Below, piece by piece: positions 1 to 6,768 of a stretch of DNA of 24,736 nt; position 1 is the first letter of the stretch; every line of letters begins with the position of its first letter. This DNA is from JBKBXU01 sp046313675 (GTDB lineage Bacteria; Bacteroidota; Bacteroidia; Cytophagales; Cytophagaceae). Below the pieces are notes generated by a model that saw nothing but the letters and a program-made list of their open reading frames with translations, searched no databases and was not told the origin of the DNA. Made by a program: the position numbers and the translations under genes. The stretch covers positions 1-24,736 of the forward strand of contig JBKBXU010000022.1 in NCBI GenBank assembly GCA_046313675.1. Direction: 5' to 3'.

Positions 1-228
1 AGTCATCAGAGAAGACAATAAAATAGCAAGCGGCAAGGCCATAGGAACCATATTCAGACTGAAATACAATATCAATTCAGCATAAACTGAAAAGCCCAGC
101 CCTTTCCCCATAAAATCATCATTTTATTTTTGCAGTATTTGGTTGAGCTGTATAAAAACCACAACAACAAAGGTTAGAAAAAACGGCCCTAAAAAGGCCG
201 ATATAATTAATTTATCAAGTTTCTTCAT
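1..228 (-). pseudogene. LptF/LptG-family permease, 5' part, with in-frame stop at codon 35
   Basis: Reading the minus strand from ATG at 228 gives an N-terminus beginning MKKLDKLIISAFLGPFF, then a hydrophobic first membrane segment, which is typical of Bacteroidota LptF/LptG (YjgP/YjgQ) permeases. These form the inner-membrane part of the lipopolysaccharide export ABC transporter. At 126..124 there is an in-frame TAA. The same frame then continues without shift into NDDFMGKGLGFSVYAELIL and VPMALPLAILLSSLMT, a well-conserved part of the family, up to the window edge. The stop falls where relatives usually have Tyr in a WKYIDD-like motif, so a single TAT/TAC to TAA change would explain it. A restart at ATG 111..109 would lose the first membrane helix. 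It could be a genuine pseudogene, a paralogue in decay, or a sequencing error. Family assignment is firm; functional state is open. The gene runs off the window. Confidence 0.7.
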
Positions 229-332
229 AATTAAGCCATGGCTTCTAGGCTTAAACATAAAAAAAAATATTTTAGTTACAATAGAATAAAAAAATCCAAC
301 AAACCTGACAAACGAAAAAATACCGAAGATTT

Positions 333-599
333 TTAATGGCCTTTATCAATATTCTCCACCAACTGGCTCATAAGGTGGTTTATTTTTTTCTTTTGGCCCT
401 TGAAAAATATCTTCCAGTTTCTATGTTGACATTTATAAAGGTCTACCCTCTCTTTTAATAATTCCCTGTAAAAACTTTCCCATGTCATCATGTGCCATTG
501 ATGGATTTTTGGGTTTATTGTTATAACATTAAAATCTACATAAAGAATTTTGTGAAGAAACCTTTTAGTTTTTTCCAATTCAATCTCTAGTTCTTTCAT
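333..599 (-). CDS. Small basic hypothetical protein (88 aa)
   Basis: This is an 88-residue ORF on the same strand as, and about 100 bp upstream of, the LptF/G-type gene. I recognise no family. The N-terminal third is charged and probably helical (MKELEIELEKTKRFL). The middle is rich in aromatic residues, with three Trp and several Tyr and His. The C-terminal half is strongly basic, including KKK. There is no signal peptide or membrane segment, so a cytoplasmic protein is expected. No Shine-Dalgarno sequence precedes the ATG, which is normal for Bacteroidota. It could be a real lineage-specific gene or a chance ORF; its length and the absence of a competing ORF make real slightly more likely. 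Confidence 0.45.
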   Translation of the reverse strand: MKELEIELEKTKRFLHKILYVDFNVITINPKIHQWHMMTWESFYRELLKERVDLYKCQHRNWKIFFKGQKKKINHLMSQLVENIDKGH

Positions 600-795
600 A
601 ATCGCAGGAGTTTAGTTGCGAAAAAAATCATTTTTTATAAAACCCACAAACCTTGCTTTTGTTAGCAATTTTCAATAAAAACCTTACAACACTTTATTAC
701 AATCTTTTTCCCAAAGGAAACGGAAAAAAAAATCCTGCGTTTAAAATTAAGCATACATCCTTACGTTACCAGTATTAATAAACCTACCCAATAAA

Positions 796-942
796 ATGAG
801 AAGAATATTTGACTTTCTAGTATTGAGTTTTATTATCAGCTTACAAATCTGCATGGGTTATTACTTTACCGCTGCTACGATGTTAATTTTATACGGCACG
901 GTATACGCAATAATCATCGATGGAAAAGGTCAGGGCAATTAA
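796..942 (+). CDS. Small hydrophobic membrane ORF (48 aa), hypothetical
   Basis: This is a short ORF with ATG at 796 and TAA at 940-942, upstream of efp and in the same direction. The product begins MRRIFDFLVLSFIISLQ, continues with a second hydrophobic stretch (ATMLILYGTVYAIII), and ends in a short polar tail (DGKGQGN). That is two short potential membrane helices with a positive N-terminus. I recognise no family. The rest of 600-1008 holds no other gene: 600-795 is AT-rich with no clear promoter, and 943-1008 contains the efp promoter candidate. The membrane-protein composition makes it better than a random ORF, but the evidence is thin. Confidence 0.35.
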   Translation: MRRIFDFLVLSFIISLQICMGYYFTAATMLILYGTVYAIIIDGKGQGN

Positions 943-978
943 ACATTAAGATTTCTTTAAAAAGAATTTCCCAAACCT

Positions 979-986
979 TAACTTTG
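979..986 (+). promoter_or_regulatory. Candidate -7 promoter box of efp
   Basis: TAACTTTG matches the Bacteroidota -7 consensus TAnnTTTG exactly. It lies 22 bp before the efp ATG, predicting a very short leader. No TTG is present at the ideal -33 distance, so this rests on the -7 element alone. Confidence 0.45.
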
Positions 987-1008
987 GCCCAAGATATCCT
1001 TAAGAAAC

Positions 1009-1572
1009 ATGGCCAATACCTCAGATCTATTCAAAGGCGCATTTATCCGATACAACAATGAACTTGTGGTAGTTCTTGACTATGAACACAGAACTCCTGG
1101 AAACCTTCGTGCATTTTATCAGGTAAAAATGAGAAATGTAAGAACGGGAAAATTAGTTGAAAATCGCTTCAGAGCAGGAGAAGACATTGATTTTGTGAGA
1201 GTTGAAATCAAAGACTTTCAATACTTGTATAAGGAAGAAAGCACCCTTGTTTGCATGGATAACGAGACTTTTGAGCAATTGAATATTCCTGAAGAGCTTT
1301 TTGGCGACTCTCTTAAATTCATAAAGGAAGGCATGACCGTCAAATTGTCCTTTGATGAAGCCAATCCTATTTATGCAGAAATACCCCATACCGTAGAACT
1401 TGAAGTTACGTATACAGAACCCGGTATAAAAGGTGATACGGCAACAAAAACTCTAAAACCGGCTACTCTTGAAACAGGAGCCGAGGTGAGTGTCCCATTA
1501 TTTGTTGAAATTGGAGAAATGATACGCATTGACACCCGAACCGGGCAATATATGGAAAGAGTAAAGAGCTAA
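1009..1572 (+). CDS. efp: Elongation factor P
   Basis: EF-P binds next to the ribosomal P site and relieves stalling at polyproline stretches. The 187-residue length is normal. The N-terminal KOW-like domain spans about residues 1-65, followed by two OB-type domains. The C-terminal domain carries the family signature around LKPATLETGAEVSVPLF and IRIDTRTGQYMERV. The loop that reaches the peptidyl-transferase centre reads TPGNLRAF, so the tip residue equivalent to E. coli Lys34 is Asn32. Lysine beta-lysylation (EpmA/EpmB) cannot occur at that position, nor can arginine rhamnosylation (EarP). The gene appears monocistronic behind a TAnnTTTG box; the EamA gene starts 79 bp downstream. Assignment is very secure; the consequence of the Asn tip is inference. 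Confidence 0.97.
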   Translation: MANTSDLFKGAFIRYNNELVVVLDYEHRTPGNLRAFYQVKMRNVRTGKLVENRFRAGEDIDFVRVEIKDFQYLYKEESTLVCMDNETFEQLNIPEELFGDSLKFIKEGMTVKLSFDEANPIYAEIPHTVELEVTYTEPGIKGDTATKTLKPATLETGAEVSVPLFVEIGEMIRIDTRTGQYMERVKS

Positions 1573-1651
1573 AATTCTTTAAAATCCCTCTCTATATTAC
1601 TCAGTTTATTTGGACTTTCAAATATCAAAACATCTGTCCACAACTAGCAAA

Positions 1652-2617
1652 ATGAAGAACCCATTAAATAAATTTTTAGTAAGCAGAGAATTTTATGGGC
1701 TTTTGCTGATTTTCACGGGAGCTATCTTATTCTCCAGCAAAGCCATATTGGTAAAATTATCCTACCGCTTTGAAGAACAAGCCGTATCAATTCTTGCTCT
1801 TAGAATGATCTTTTCGCTGCCTTTTTTCCTTATTATAGCTTTACTTAGTAAAAGGGATGAATCTAAACCCAAGCCTGAAAGAAACCATTGGTTGTTAATT
1901 GTTGGACTGGGTATAGCCGGATATTATTTTTCAAGCCTTATGGACTTTATGGGGCTACAATATATCAGTGCATCTCTGGAACGCTTAATTTTGTTTATCT
2001 ACCCTACCCTGGTTATTCTGATTTCTGCTTTTTTATTCAAAGTAAAAATAAAATCCAATGAGATTATTGCTTTGTGTATGACCTATGGGGGAATCATATT
2101 TGTTATTCTCACTGACTTCAATATGGAACAAAAGAGCCTGTTGAAAGGGAGTGTTCTTATATTCTTAAGTGCTTTTTCGTATGCTGTATATTTAATAGGA
2201 AGTGGGAAACTAATTCCAATTTTTGGCGCAGTTCGGTTTACTGCTTTTGCAATGATCATCTCATGCATCACGGTCTTAATTCATTTTGTTTGCATTAATG
2301 ACATCGGAACTTTATTCACCCTGCCCTACCAGGTTTATATTTATACATTATTGATGGCCATTGTATCAACGGTTGTTCCTTCATTTATGCTATCGGAAGG
2401 AATAAAACTTATTGGATCAGAAAAAGCATCCATTATAGGCAGCATTGGCCCTGTTTCCACTATTTTTCTTGCCTGGGTATTCCTGGGAGAGGTTATCAAT
2501 TCATTCCAGATCATCGGAGCTTTGATGGTAATAGCCGGAATAATTATGCTCCAGGGATATGGTTATCTGATCCAATGGTTGAAATCCAAATCAAAGTATA
2601 AAAGAGGCCCGGCTTAA
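1652..2617 (+). CDS. EamA/DMT-family transporter
   Basis: This is a drug/metabolite transporter superfamily protein with about ten membrane helices in two EamA repeats. The first repeat begins near GLLLIFTGAILFSSKAILVK and ends near residue 140 (IFVILTDF). The second runs from SVLIFLSAFSYAVYLIG to the C-terminal LMVIAGIIMLQGYGYLI. The end of each repeat has the usual small-residue helix pattern. Substrates in this family are diverse (metabolites, amino acids, purines), and the sequence does not reveal which applies. The frame is open further upstream to a TTG at 1610. I prefer ATG 1652 because the extra 14 residues are polar and unlike the family, and because ATG is the usual start. This gives 321 residues. 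A strong terminator overlaps its stop codon. Confidence 0.9.
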   Translation: MKNPLNKFLVSREFYGLLLIFTGAILFSSKAILVKLSYRFEEQAVSILALRMIFSLPFFLIIALLSKRDESKPKPERNHWLLIVGLGIAGYYFSSLMDFMGLQYISASLERLILFIYPTLVILISAFLFKVKIKSNEIIALCMTYGGIIFVILTDFNMEQKSLLKGSVLIFLSAFSYAVYLIGSGKLIPIFGAVRFTAFAMIISCITVLIHFVCINDIGTLFTLPYQVYIYTLLMAIVSTVVPSFMLSEGIKLIGSEKASIIGSIGPVSTIFLAWVFLGEVINSFQIIGALMVIAGIIMLQGYGYLIQWLKSKSKYKRGPA

Positions 2618-2632
2618 AAAACCGGGCCTCTT
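2602..2632. terminator. Bidirectional intrinsic terminator
   Basis: A perfect 11-bp inverted repeat, AAGAGGCCCGG (2602-2612) and CCGGGCCTCTT (2622-2632), encloses a 9-base loop. It includes the stop codon of the upstream EamA gene and ends 4 bp before the stop of the convergent gene at 2637. T-rich sequence follows on the plus strand (TTCATTTT), and on the minus strand the stem is followed by TTTATACTTT. It can therefore end both convergent transcripts. Confidence 0.85.
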
Positions 2633-2636
2633 CATT

Positions 2637-5027
2637 TTAATCTTTAATTATTTTTCGAACATTACGCTCTCCGTTGATTTTTACATCAGCAATATAAACA
2701 CCCTGAGGTAAATGACGGATATCAATGTCTTTATTAAATAACCCGTTAGAGGTAGTCTGATAATGAAGCAATTTGGTACCATGAATAGATAGTAGGTCAA
2801 CCGATATATCTGAACTAGCAGGAGCTTTTATATTAAGGGAAAATATACCTGAATTGGGATTAGGATGAATCAAAATTTCATAATCCCCTTTTAACTGAAT
2901 ATGTCTGACAGGCCCCACATTTACAGTACCATCCGAATCCACCTGTACTAATCTGTAATATACATCTCCGTTTGATGCATTTTCATCCAGAAACTGGTAA
3001 TCAATACGATTATTACTATTGCCAGAAGCGTCTACAGAAGCTATTGGCACAAAATTAACGCCATCATAAGATCTTTCGACCACAAAATGGGAAGCATTTA
3101 CTTCTGAAGCGGTAGACCATGAAAGCAAAACACCCTTATGCTCATTTGATAAATTAAATGCTACTAGTTCCACCGGAGTAGTACAATCATAGGTGGCGGT
3201 AACAGGCACCCTTGCACAATTATTACCTGCTGAAGCGACAAAATTGTACATTATACCATAATTGGTTGTAGGGTTATTATCATAAACAGACTTATTTATC
3301 TGAAAAACATCCCCTCCTAAGTTGTCATTGTATGGAAATCCCGGAGCCGGAGCAGCACAGTTAAAATATCTCACAGCTGGGCCGTTGCCTAGCCTCAGCC
3401 AATAAACTGTACCTGCCGGAGAACCTGTAATTGGAATATTTACTTCCAGAGTCCTTACTGTTGGTGAACCGGGTCTTGGAAAAGAGCCTCCCGAATGGGT
3501 ACTAAGAACAGTTCCGGGTCCATCCACATTACACCCTCCCCCACAACAGCTTCCACACCACATGGCTGTAGGGTTATTAGATAATAAGTCAACTGTAAAA
3601 TTATCCGTACCTCCACCTCCATGGTTATCATGAACAATATCTATAGACACCAAGGTGAAATCGGTATATGCTGTAAACATAATCGCTCCACGCTCTCCAC
3701 CGGAAATCGTACCTGCACAAGGCTGACTTGTTGGTCCGGCAATGGCTGTAAAACTTGAAACATCTTCTACATAAAAGGTGGTAGTGGTGGAAATTGGCGG
3801 TGTGGTAAAACCAGGCCCTGCTCCTAATAAACTGCCGCCTGAGGCGTCACTATACCATTCAAATTCTCCCGGCCCAGAAACAGATAATGGAACTTCGGAA
3901 TTGGCACCACAAAAATCAGCACCATTAGGTATTGCCGCTTTTGTTGAAATATCTATTACATCCGTTTGAACACCACATATCGGGTCATCCGATATAACGC
4001 TATATGCTCCAGGGCTTGTAACCATATAGGTCCGACTGTCAGCATCCGGTATTGGAACACCATCTCTATACCATTGATACGTAACACCAACACCCTCAAA
4101 ACCTGCATCCAACGTAGCCACGGCAGGATCACATAACTCAACATCCGGTCCCAGATTAATTTCATATTCATCAAAAACTGCTATAATGTCAGAACTAATA
4201 CAAGAACCGTTTTCAGAAACGCATATGGAGTATACCCCCGGAGAGGTTACCTGAATACTATAAGGGGCACCCATACCGGTACCACTTTCCCCTGTACTCC
4301 AGCTTATATCCATACCGGCCGAAGGAGTTAATCCTGTATTAATGGTAATAGAACCCGCACCACAAATGGTAACGTCTTCACCCAAATGCGGAGCCGGACC
4401 CAAATCTGCAAAAGCACAACCCGGAATAAAGCTGATGTCGTCCAAGCCAAAATCATTACCATCAGCACAACCGGCTGTGGTTAAGTTTTCAACACATATC
4501 GTGGCGGTAGTTGCAGCCCCTGAAAACCAAACCTCTTCAAAAAAGTCCCAGGCGCCCACGGTAGCCGGCGCATCAAAAGGACTACCGATCATTCCTCCAT
4601 TAACCGAGAATTGTAATCTGGCAGGATAATCCGGATGCAATGAAGTAATAAAGGTAGAAAAATAGTAGTTGGTATTTGGAATTATATCAACCGTCTGACA
4701 CCATACACTACGACTATCATCACAAGAACCATCTACCATCAAAAAATTTCCAGTCCCGGTCGAATGGTCACCAATACCAGCAAAAGCATTGTTAAAAAAT
4801 GCTGAATTACTTCCTACATAATAATCATCCGGTATAGACCAGGTTCTGCCATCTCCAGGAGGAAAAGGAGTATAATCAGTTATAAAACACTCATCACCAT
4901 CCTCAAAATCTCCGTTACAAACAATATTCTGACCAATGACAAGATCAGTTGGACACTGCGCCCAAATTGATTGAGCAAACAAGCAAGAAAAAATAAGTGT
5001 TAAAGAATAAGAGTAGATTTTCTTCAT
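2637..5027 (-). CDS. Secreted modular protein with T9SS type A sorting domain (796 aa)
   Basis: An N-terminal signal peptide (about residues 1-23, ending IWAQ) is followed by a galactose-binding-like module (about 28-204), marked by IVCNGDFEDGD at its start and GLDDISF at its end. Two PKD/Ig-like repeats follow (about 212-360), beginning LGEDVTICG and LGPDVELCD. An Ig-like module with ADFCGANSEVPLSVSG covers about 365-422. Then come a Cys-bearing beta-rich region (about 430-615), a fibronectin-like segment (about 625-715) and a C-terminal sorting domain (about 718-796) starting ILIHPNPNSGIFSLNI and ending in Lys/Asp. The last domain is recognised by the type IX secretion system for export and surface attachment or release. 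No catalytic motif is visible. A binding or adhesin role is inference from the module types. Residues 491-499 hold four cysteines in nine positions. It is probably transcribed alone. Confidence 0.9.
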   Translation of the reverse strand: MKKIYSYSLTLIFSCLFAQSIWAQCPTDLVIGQNIVCNGDFEDGDECFITDYTPFPPGDGRTWSIPDDYYVGSNSAFFNNAFAGIGDHSTGTGNFLMVDGSCDDSRSVWCQTVDIIPNTNYYFSTFITSLHPDYPARLQFSVNGGMIGSPFDAPATVGAWDFFEEVWFSGAATTATICVENLTTAGCADGNDFGLDDISFIPGCAFADLGPAPHLGEDVTICGAGSITINTGLTPSAGMDISWSTGESGTGMGAPYSIQVTSPGVYSICVSENGSCISSDIIAVFDEYEINLGPDVELCDPAVATLDAGFEGVGVTYQWYRDGVPIPDADSRTYMVTSPGAYSVISDDPICGVQTDVIDISTKAAIPNGADFCGANSEVPLSVSGPGEFEWYSDASGGSLLGAGPGFTTPPISTTTTFYVEDVSSFTAIAGPTSQPCAGTISGGERGAIMFTAYTDFTLVSIDIVHDNHGGGGTDNFTVDLLSNNPTAMWCGSCCGGGCNVDGPGTVLSTHSGGSFPRPGSPTVRTLEVNIPITGSPAGTVYWLRLGNGPAVRYFNCAAPAPGFPYNDNLGGDVFQINKSVYDNNPTTNYGIMYNFVASAGNNCARVPVTATYDCTTPVELVAFNLSNEHKGVLLSWSTASEVNASHFVVERSYDGVNFVPIASVDASGNSNNRIDYQFLDENASNGDVYYRLVQVDSDGTVNVGPVRHIQLKGDYEILIHPNPNSGIFSLNIKAPASSDISVDLLSIHGTKLLHYQTTSNGLFNKDIDIRHLPQGVYIADVKINGERNVRKIIKD

Positions 5028-5068
5028 ATAATATATAGTTTAGTACATTACAAAAATGGTATTAAAAA

Positions 5069-5084
5069 ACACCTCTAGGGGTGT
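5069..5084 (-). promoter_or_regulatory. Palindrome plus U-run in the leader of the T9SS gene
   Basis: ACACCTCTAGGGGTGT (plus strand) is a 16-bp palindrome with a single G-T mismatch pair, and A-runs flank it on both sides. Read on the minus strand it is a hairpin followed by six T residues, like a small intrinsic terminator, about 40 bp upstream of the ATG at 5027. A TAnnTTTG-type box lies just upstream of it at 5105..5098. It could be an attenuator, a 5' stabilising hairpin or an operator. Confidence 0.4.
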
Positions 5085-5097
5085 AAAAAAACAATAT

Positions 5098-5105
5098 CAA
5101 AAATA
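5098..5105 (-). promoter_or_regulatory. Candidate -7 box for the T9SS gene at 2637..5027
   Basis: On the minus strand this reads TATTTTTG, matching TAnnTTTG. A TTG occurs at 5123..5121, but with only 15 bp spacing, which is shorter than usual. If used, transcription would start near 5092 and the hairpin at 5084..5069 would lie at the 5' end of the transcript. Confidence 0.3.
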
Positions 5106-5295
5106 TTAAGATCTTGTTTTCAATAATTTAACCCATTCCATCCACTATATCCTGACTATAGTTCAAAAGGTAACCGCTGAATTAGTAAGATTTTATTACT
5201 TATTTTTAAAAAGTTAGTTTACTTACAATCAAAGGCTTTTTTTTACGGAAAAAAAAGTTATAATTTAACGCAACATTAAGTTAAATAGAAATTAA

Positions 5296-5562
5296 ATGTC
5301 AACAGAACATATTAGATTACAGACACCTAAAGCCTATAAGGATTTTTTATTATTCTTTCATTCTGAGTTAAAAAATCATAGCTTATTTAAAAACGTTTCC
5401 CTGGAGGAACTGCCTTTTACAATGCAATTGGGCTTATATATAAAATATTTTGAGGATAATGGTGTAGCACTTGATCTTTCAAATTTTTCATTCGAAGAGC
5501 TACCTCAGGTAATTATGGATGCGTTTGAATCCCATGAAAAAATAATAAGCCATTATTCATAA
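5296..5562 (+). CDS. Small acidic hypothetical protein (88 aa)
   Basis: I do not recognise this family. The 88-residue product begins MSTEHIRLQTPKAYKDFLLF, is rich in Phe, Leu and Glu, and lacks a signal peptide or membrane helix, so a compact helical cytoplasmic protein is likely. Two similar pieces, VSLEELPFTMQLGLYI and FSFEELPQVIMDAF, share an S-x-E-E-L-P core and may be a short internal repeat. It lies upstream of mreB in the same direction with a 90-bp gap, so the two may be co-transcribed. It is divergent from the T9SS gene. The 268 bp between them are AT-rich and, apart from the minus-strand leader elements, show no clear signal. The start at the first ATG gives no alternative nearby. 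Confidence 0.65.
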   Translation: MSTEHIRLQTPKAYKDFLLFFHSELKNHSLFKNVSLEELPFTMQLGLYIKYFEDNGVALDLSNFSFEELPQVIMDAFESHEKIISHYS

Positions 5563-5652
5563 ATTTTTATTTTAGAACGAACTTTTCATTAAGAAGTCCA
5601 TGTTAGAGGAGCAAACTGAAGCATTGTTCTTAAAAACAAAATCAAAAAAATA

Positions 5653-6681
5653 ATGGGTTTCTTAAATTTCTTTGGCAATGGTATAGCCGTTGACCTTGGT
5701 ACCGCTAATACCCTCATCATGCATAATGATCAAATTGTGCTAAATGAACCTTCCATAATTGCTGTAAATAGCATCACAGGAGAAATTGTTGCCGTGGGCA
5801 GAAAAGCCATGGAAATGCATGAAAAAACACATGAAAATATTAAAACCATTAAACCATTAAAAGATGGGGTTATCTCTAATTTCCATGCTGCAGAGGCTAT
5901 GATCCGTGGAATGATTGGCATGATAACCACCGGAAAAAAGTCCCTTATTAAAAACGTCGAAAAAATGGTAATCTGCATTCCTTTTGGAGCTACAGAGGTG
6001 GAAAAACGGGCAGTCAGAGATTCAGCGGAACATGCCGGTATTAAAGATTTATTCATGATTCATGAGCCATTGGCGGCCGCAATAGGTATAGGAATAGATA
6101 TTGAAGAACCTGAAGGGTCTTTAGTTATTGATATTGGTGGAGGAACTACTGAAATTGCCATAATAGCCTTATCAGGGGTTGTCACGAACCAATCCTTAAA
6201 AATTGCAGGTGATGCTCTTAATCGTGATATACTTAACTATATGAGAAGAAATCATAATCTTCTTATTGGTGAGAGAACAGCAGAGAAAATAAAAATGGAG
6301 ATAGGCTCAGCCTTACCTGAAATGGAAAATGGCCCTGAAGATATGGCTGTCATCGGAAGAGATTTAATGACCGGTTTGCCTAAGGAAATTAAAGTTAATT
6401 ATCCTGAGATATCCCAGTGCATGGAAAAATCAATATCAATGATTGAAGAGAGTGTTATTAAAACCTTGGAAAGTTGCCCTCCTGAACTTGCAAGTGACAT
6501 TTATAAAAAAGGGATAAACCTGACAGGTGGAGGAAGCGGATTAAAAGGCCTCGACAAAAGGCTTGAAGCAAGAACCAAACTTAAGGTAAATGTAACTGAG
6601 AACAATTTAATATCTGTAATAAAAGGCACGGGGGCTTCCCTGAAACAAATAAAGAACATGAAGCATGTTCTTCTTAAATAA
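5653..6681 (+). CDS. mreB: MreB-type rod-shape determining actin homologue
   Basis: MreB is a bacterial actin that polymerises on the inner membrane and guides peptidoglycan synthesis. The 342-residue length is normal. The nucleotide-binding signatures are present: phosphate-1 loop IAVDLGTANT (11-20), phosphate-2 VIDIGGGTTEIA (158-169), and adenosine loop LTGGGSGLKGLDKRL near 290-305. Family blocks HEKTHENIKTIKPLKDGVI and EVEKRAVRDSAEHAG are also clear. The short N-terminus MGFLNFF is amphipathic and could bind membrane. No mreC, mreD, pbp2 or rodA gene is nearby; the gene is followed at once by a terminator. A stand-alone copy may be a second MreB paralogue rather than the one in the mreBCD cluster; this is inference. 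The ATG overlaps by one base the TAA of a 17-codon ORF (5600-5653). Confidence 0.93.
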   Translation: MGFLNFFGNGIAVDLGTANTLIMHNDQIVLNEPSIIAVNSITGEIVAVGRKAMEMHEKTHENIKTIKPLKDGVISNFHAAEAMIRGMIGMITTGKKSLIKNVEKMVICIPFGATEVEKRAVRDSAEHAGIKDLFMIHEPLAAAIGIGIDIEEPEGSLVIDIGGGTTEIAIIALSGVVTNQSLKIAGDALNRDILNYMRRNHNLLIGERTAEKIKMEIGSALPEMENGPEDMAVIGRDLMTGLPKEIKVNYPEISQCMEKSISMIEESVIKTLESCPPELASDIYKKGINLTGGGSGLKGLDKRLEARTKLKVNVTENNLISVIKGTGASLKQIKNMKHVLLK

Positions 6682-6704
6682 GCCGGTAATTCCGGCTTTT
6701 TTTT
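6680..6704 (+). terminator. Intrinsic terminator after mreB
   Basis: AAGCCGG (6680-6686) and CCGGCTT (6692-6698) form a 7-bp stem with a 5-base loop (TAATT), followed by an uninterrupted T-run to 6704. The stem begins inside the mreB stop codon. This is a classic rho-independent terminator and separates mreB from the kinase gene. Confidence 0.9.
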
Positions 6705-6749
6705 ATTCTAATAATTTTTAAATGTAATATTTAGACATATTTTTGAGGA

Positions 6750-6757
6750 TAAGTTTG
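6750..6757 (+). promoter_or_regulatory. Candidate -7 promoter box of the PAS kinase gene
   Basis: TAAGTTTG matches TAnnTTTG exactly, between the mreB terminator and the ATG at 6769. The implied leader would be only a few bases. No TTG sits at the ideal -33 distance. Confidence 0.4.
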
Positions 6758-6768
6758 TAAATAGCCTT

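Noticed and set aside
2..85. Plus-strand reading frame ending at 85 that looks like the tail of a protein
   Set aside because: The minus strand over the same bases encodes clear LptF/LptG family sequence, so the plus-strand frame is its shadow.
1610..1651. TTG-initiated extension of the EamA transporter
   Set aside because: The extra 14 residues are polar and not family-like, and ATG 1652 gives a normal N-terminus.
5164..5230. AT-rich inverted repeats (AGTAA...TTACT and nearby) before the 88-aa gene
   Set aside because: Arms of about 5 bp are expected by chance in such AT-rich DNA.
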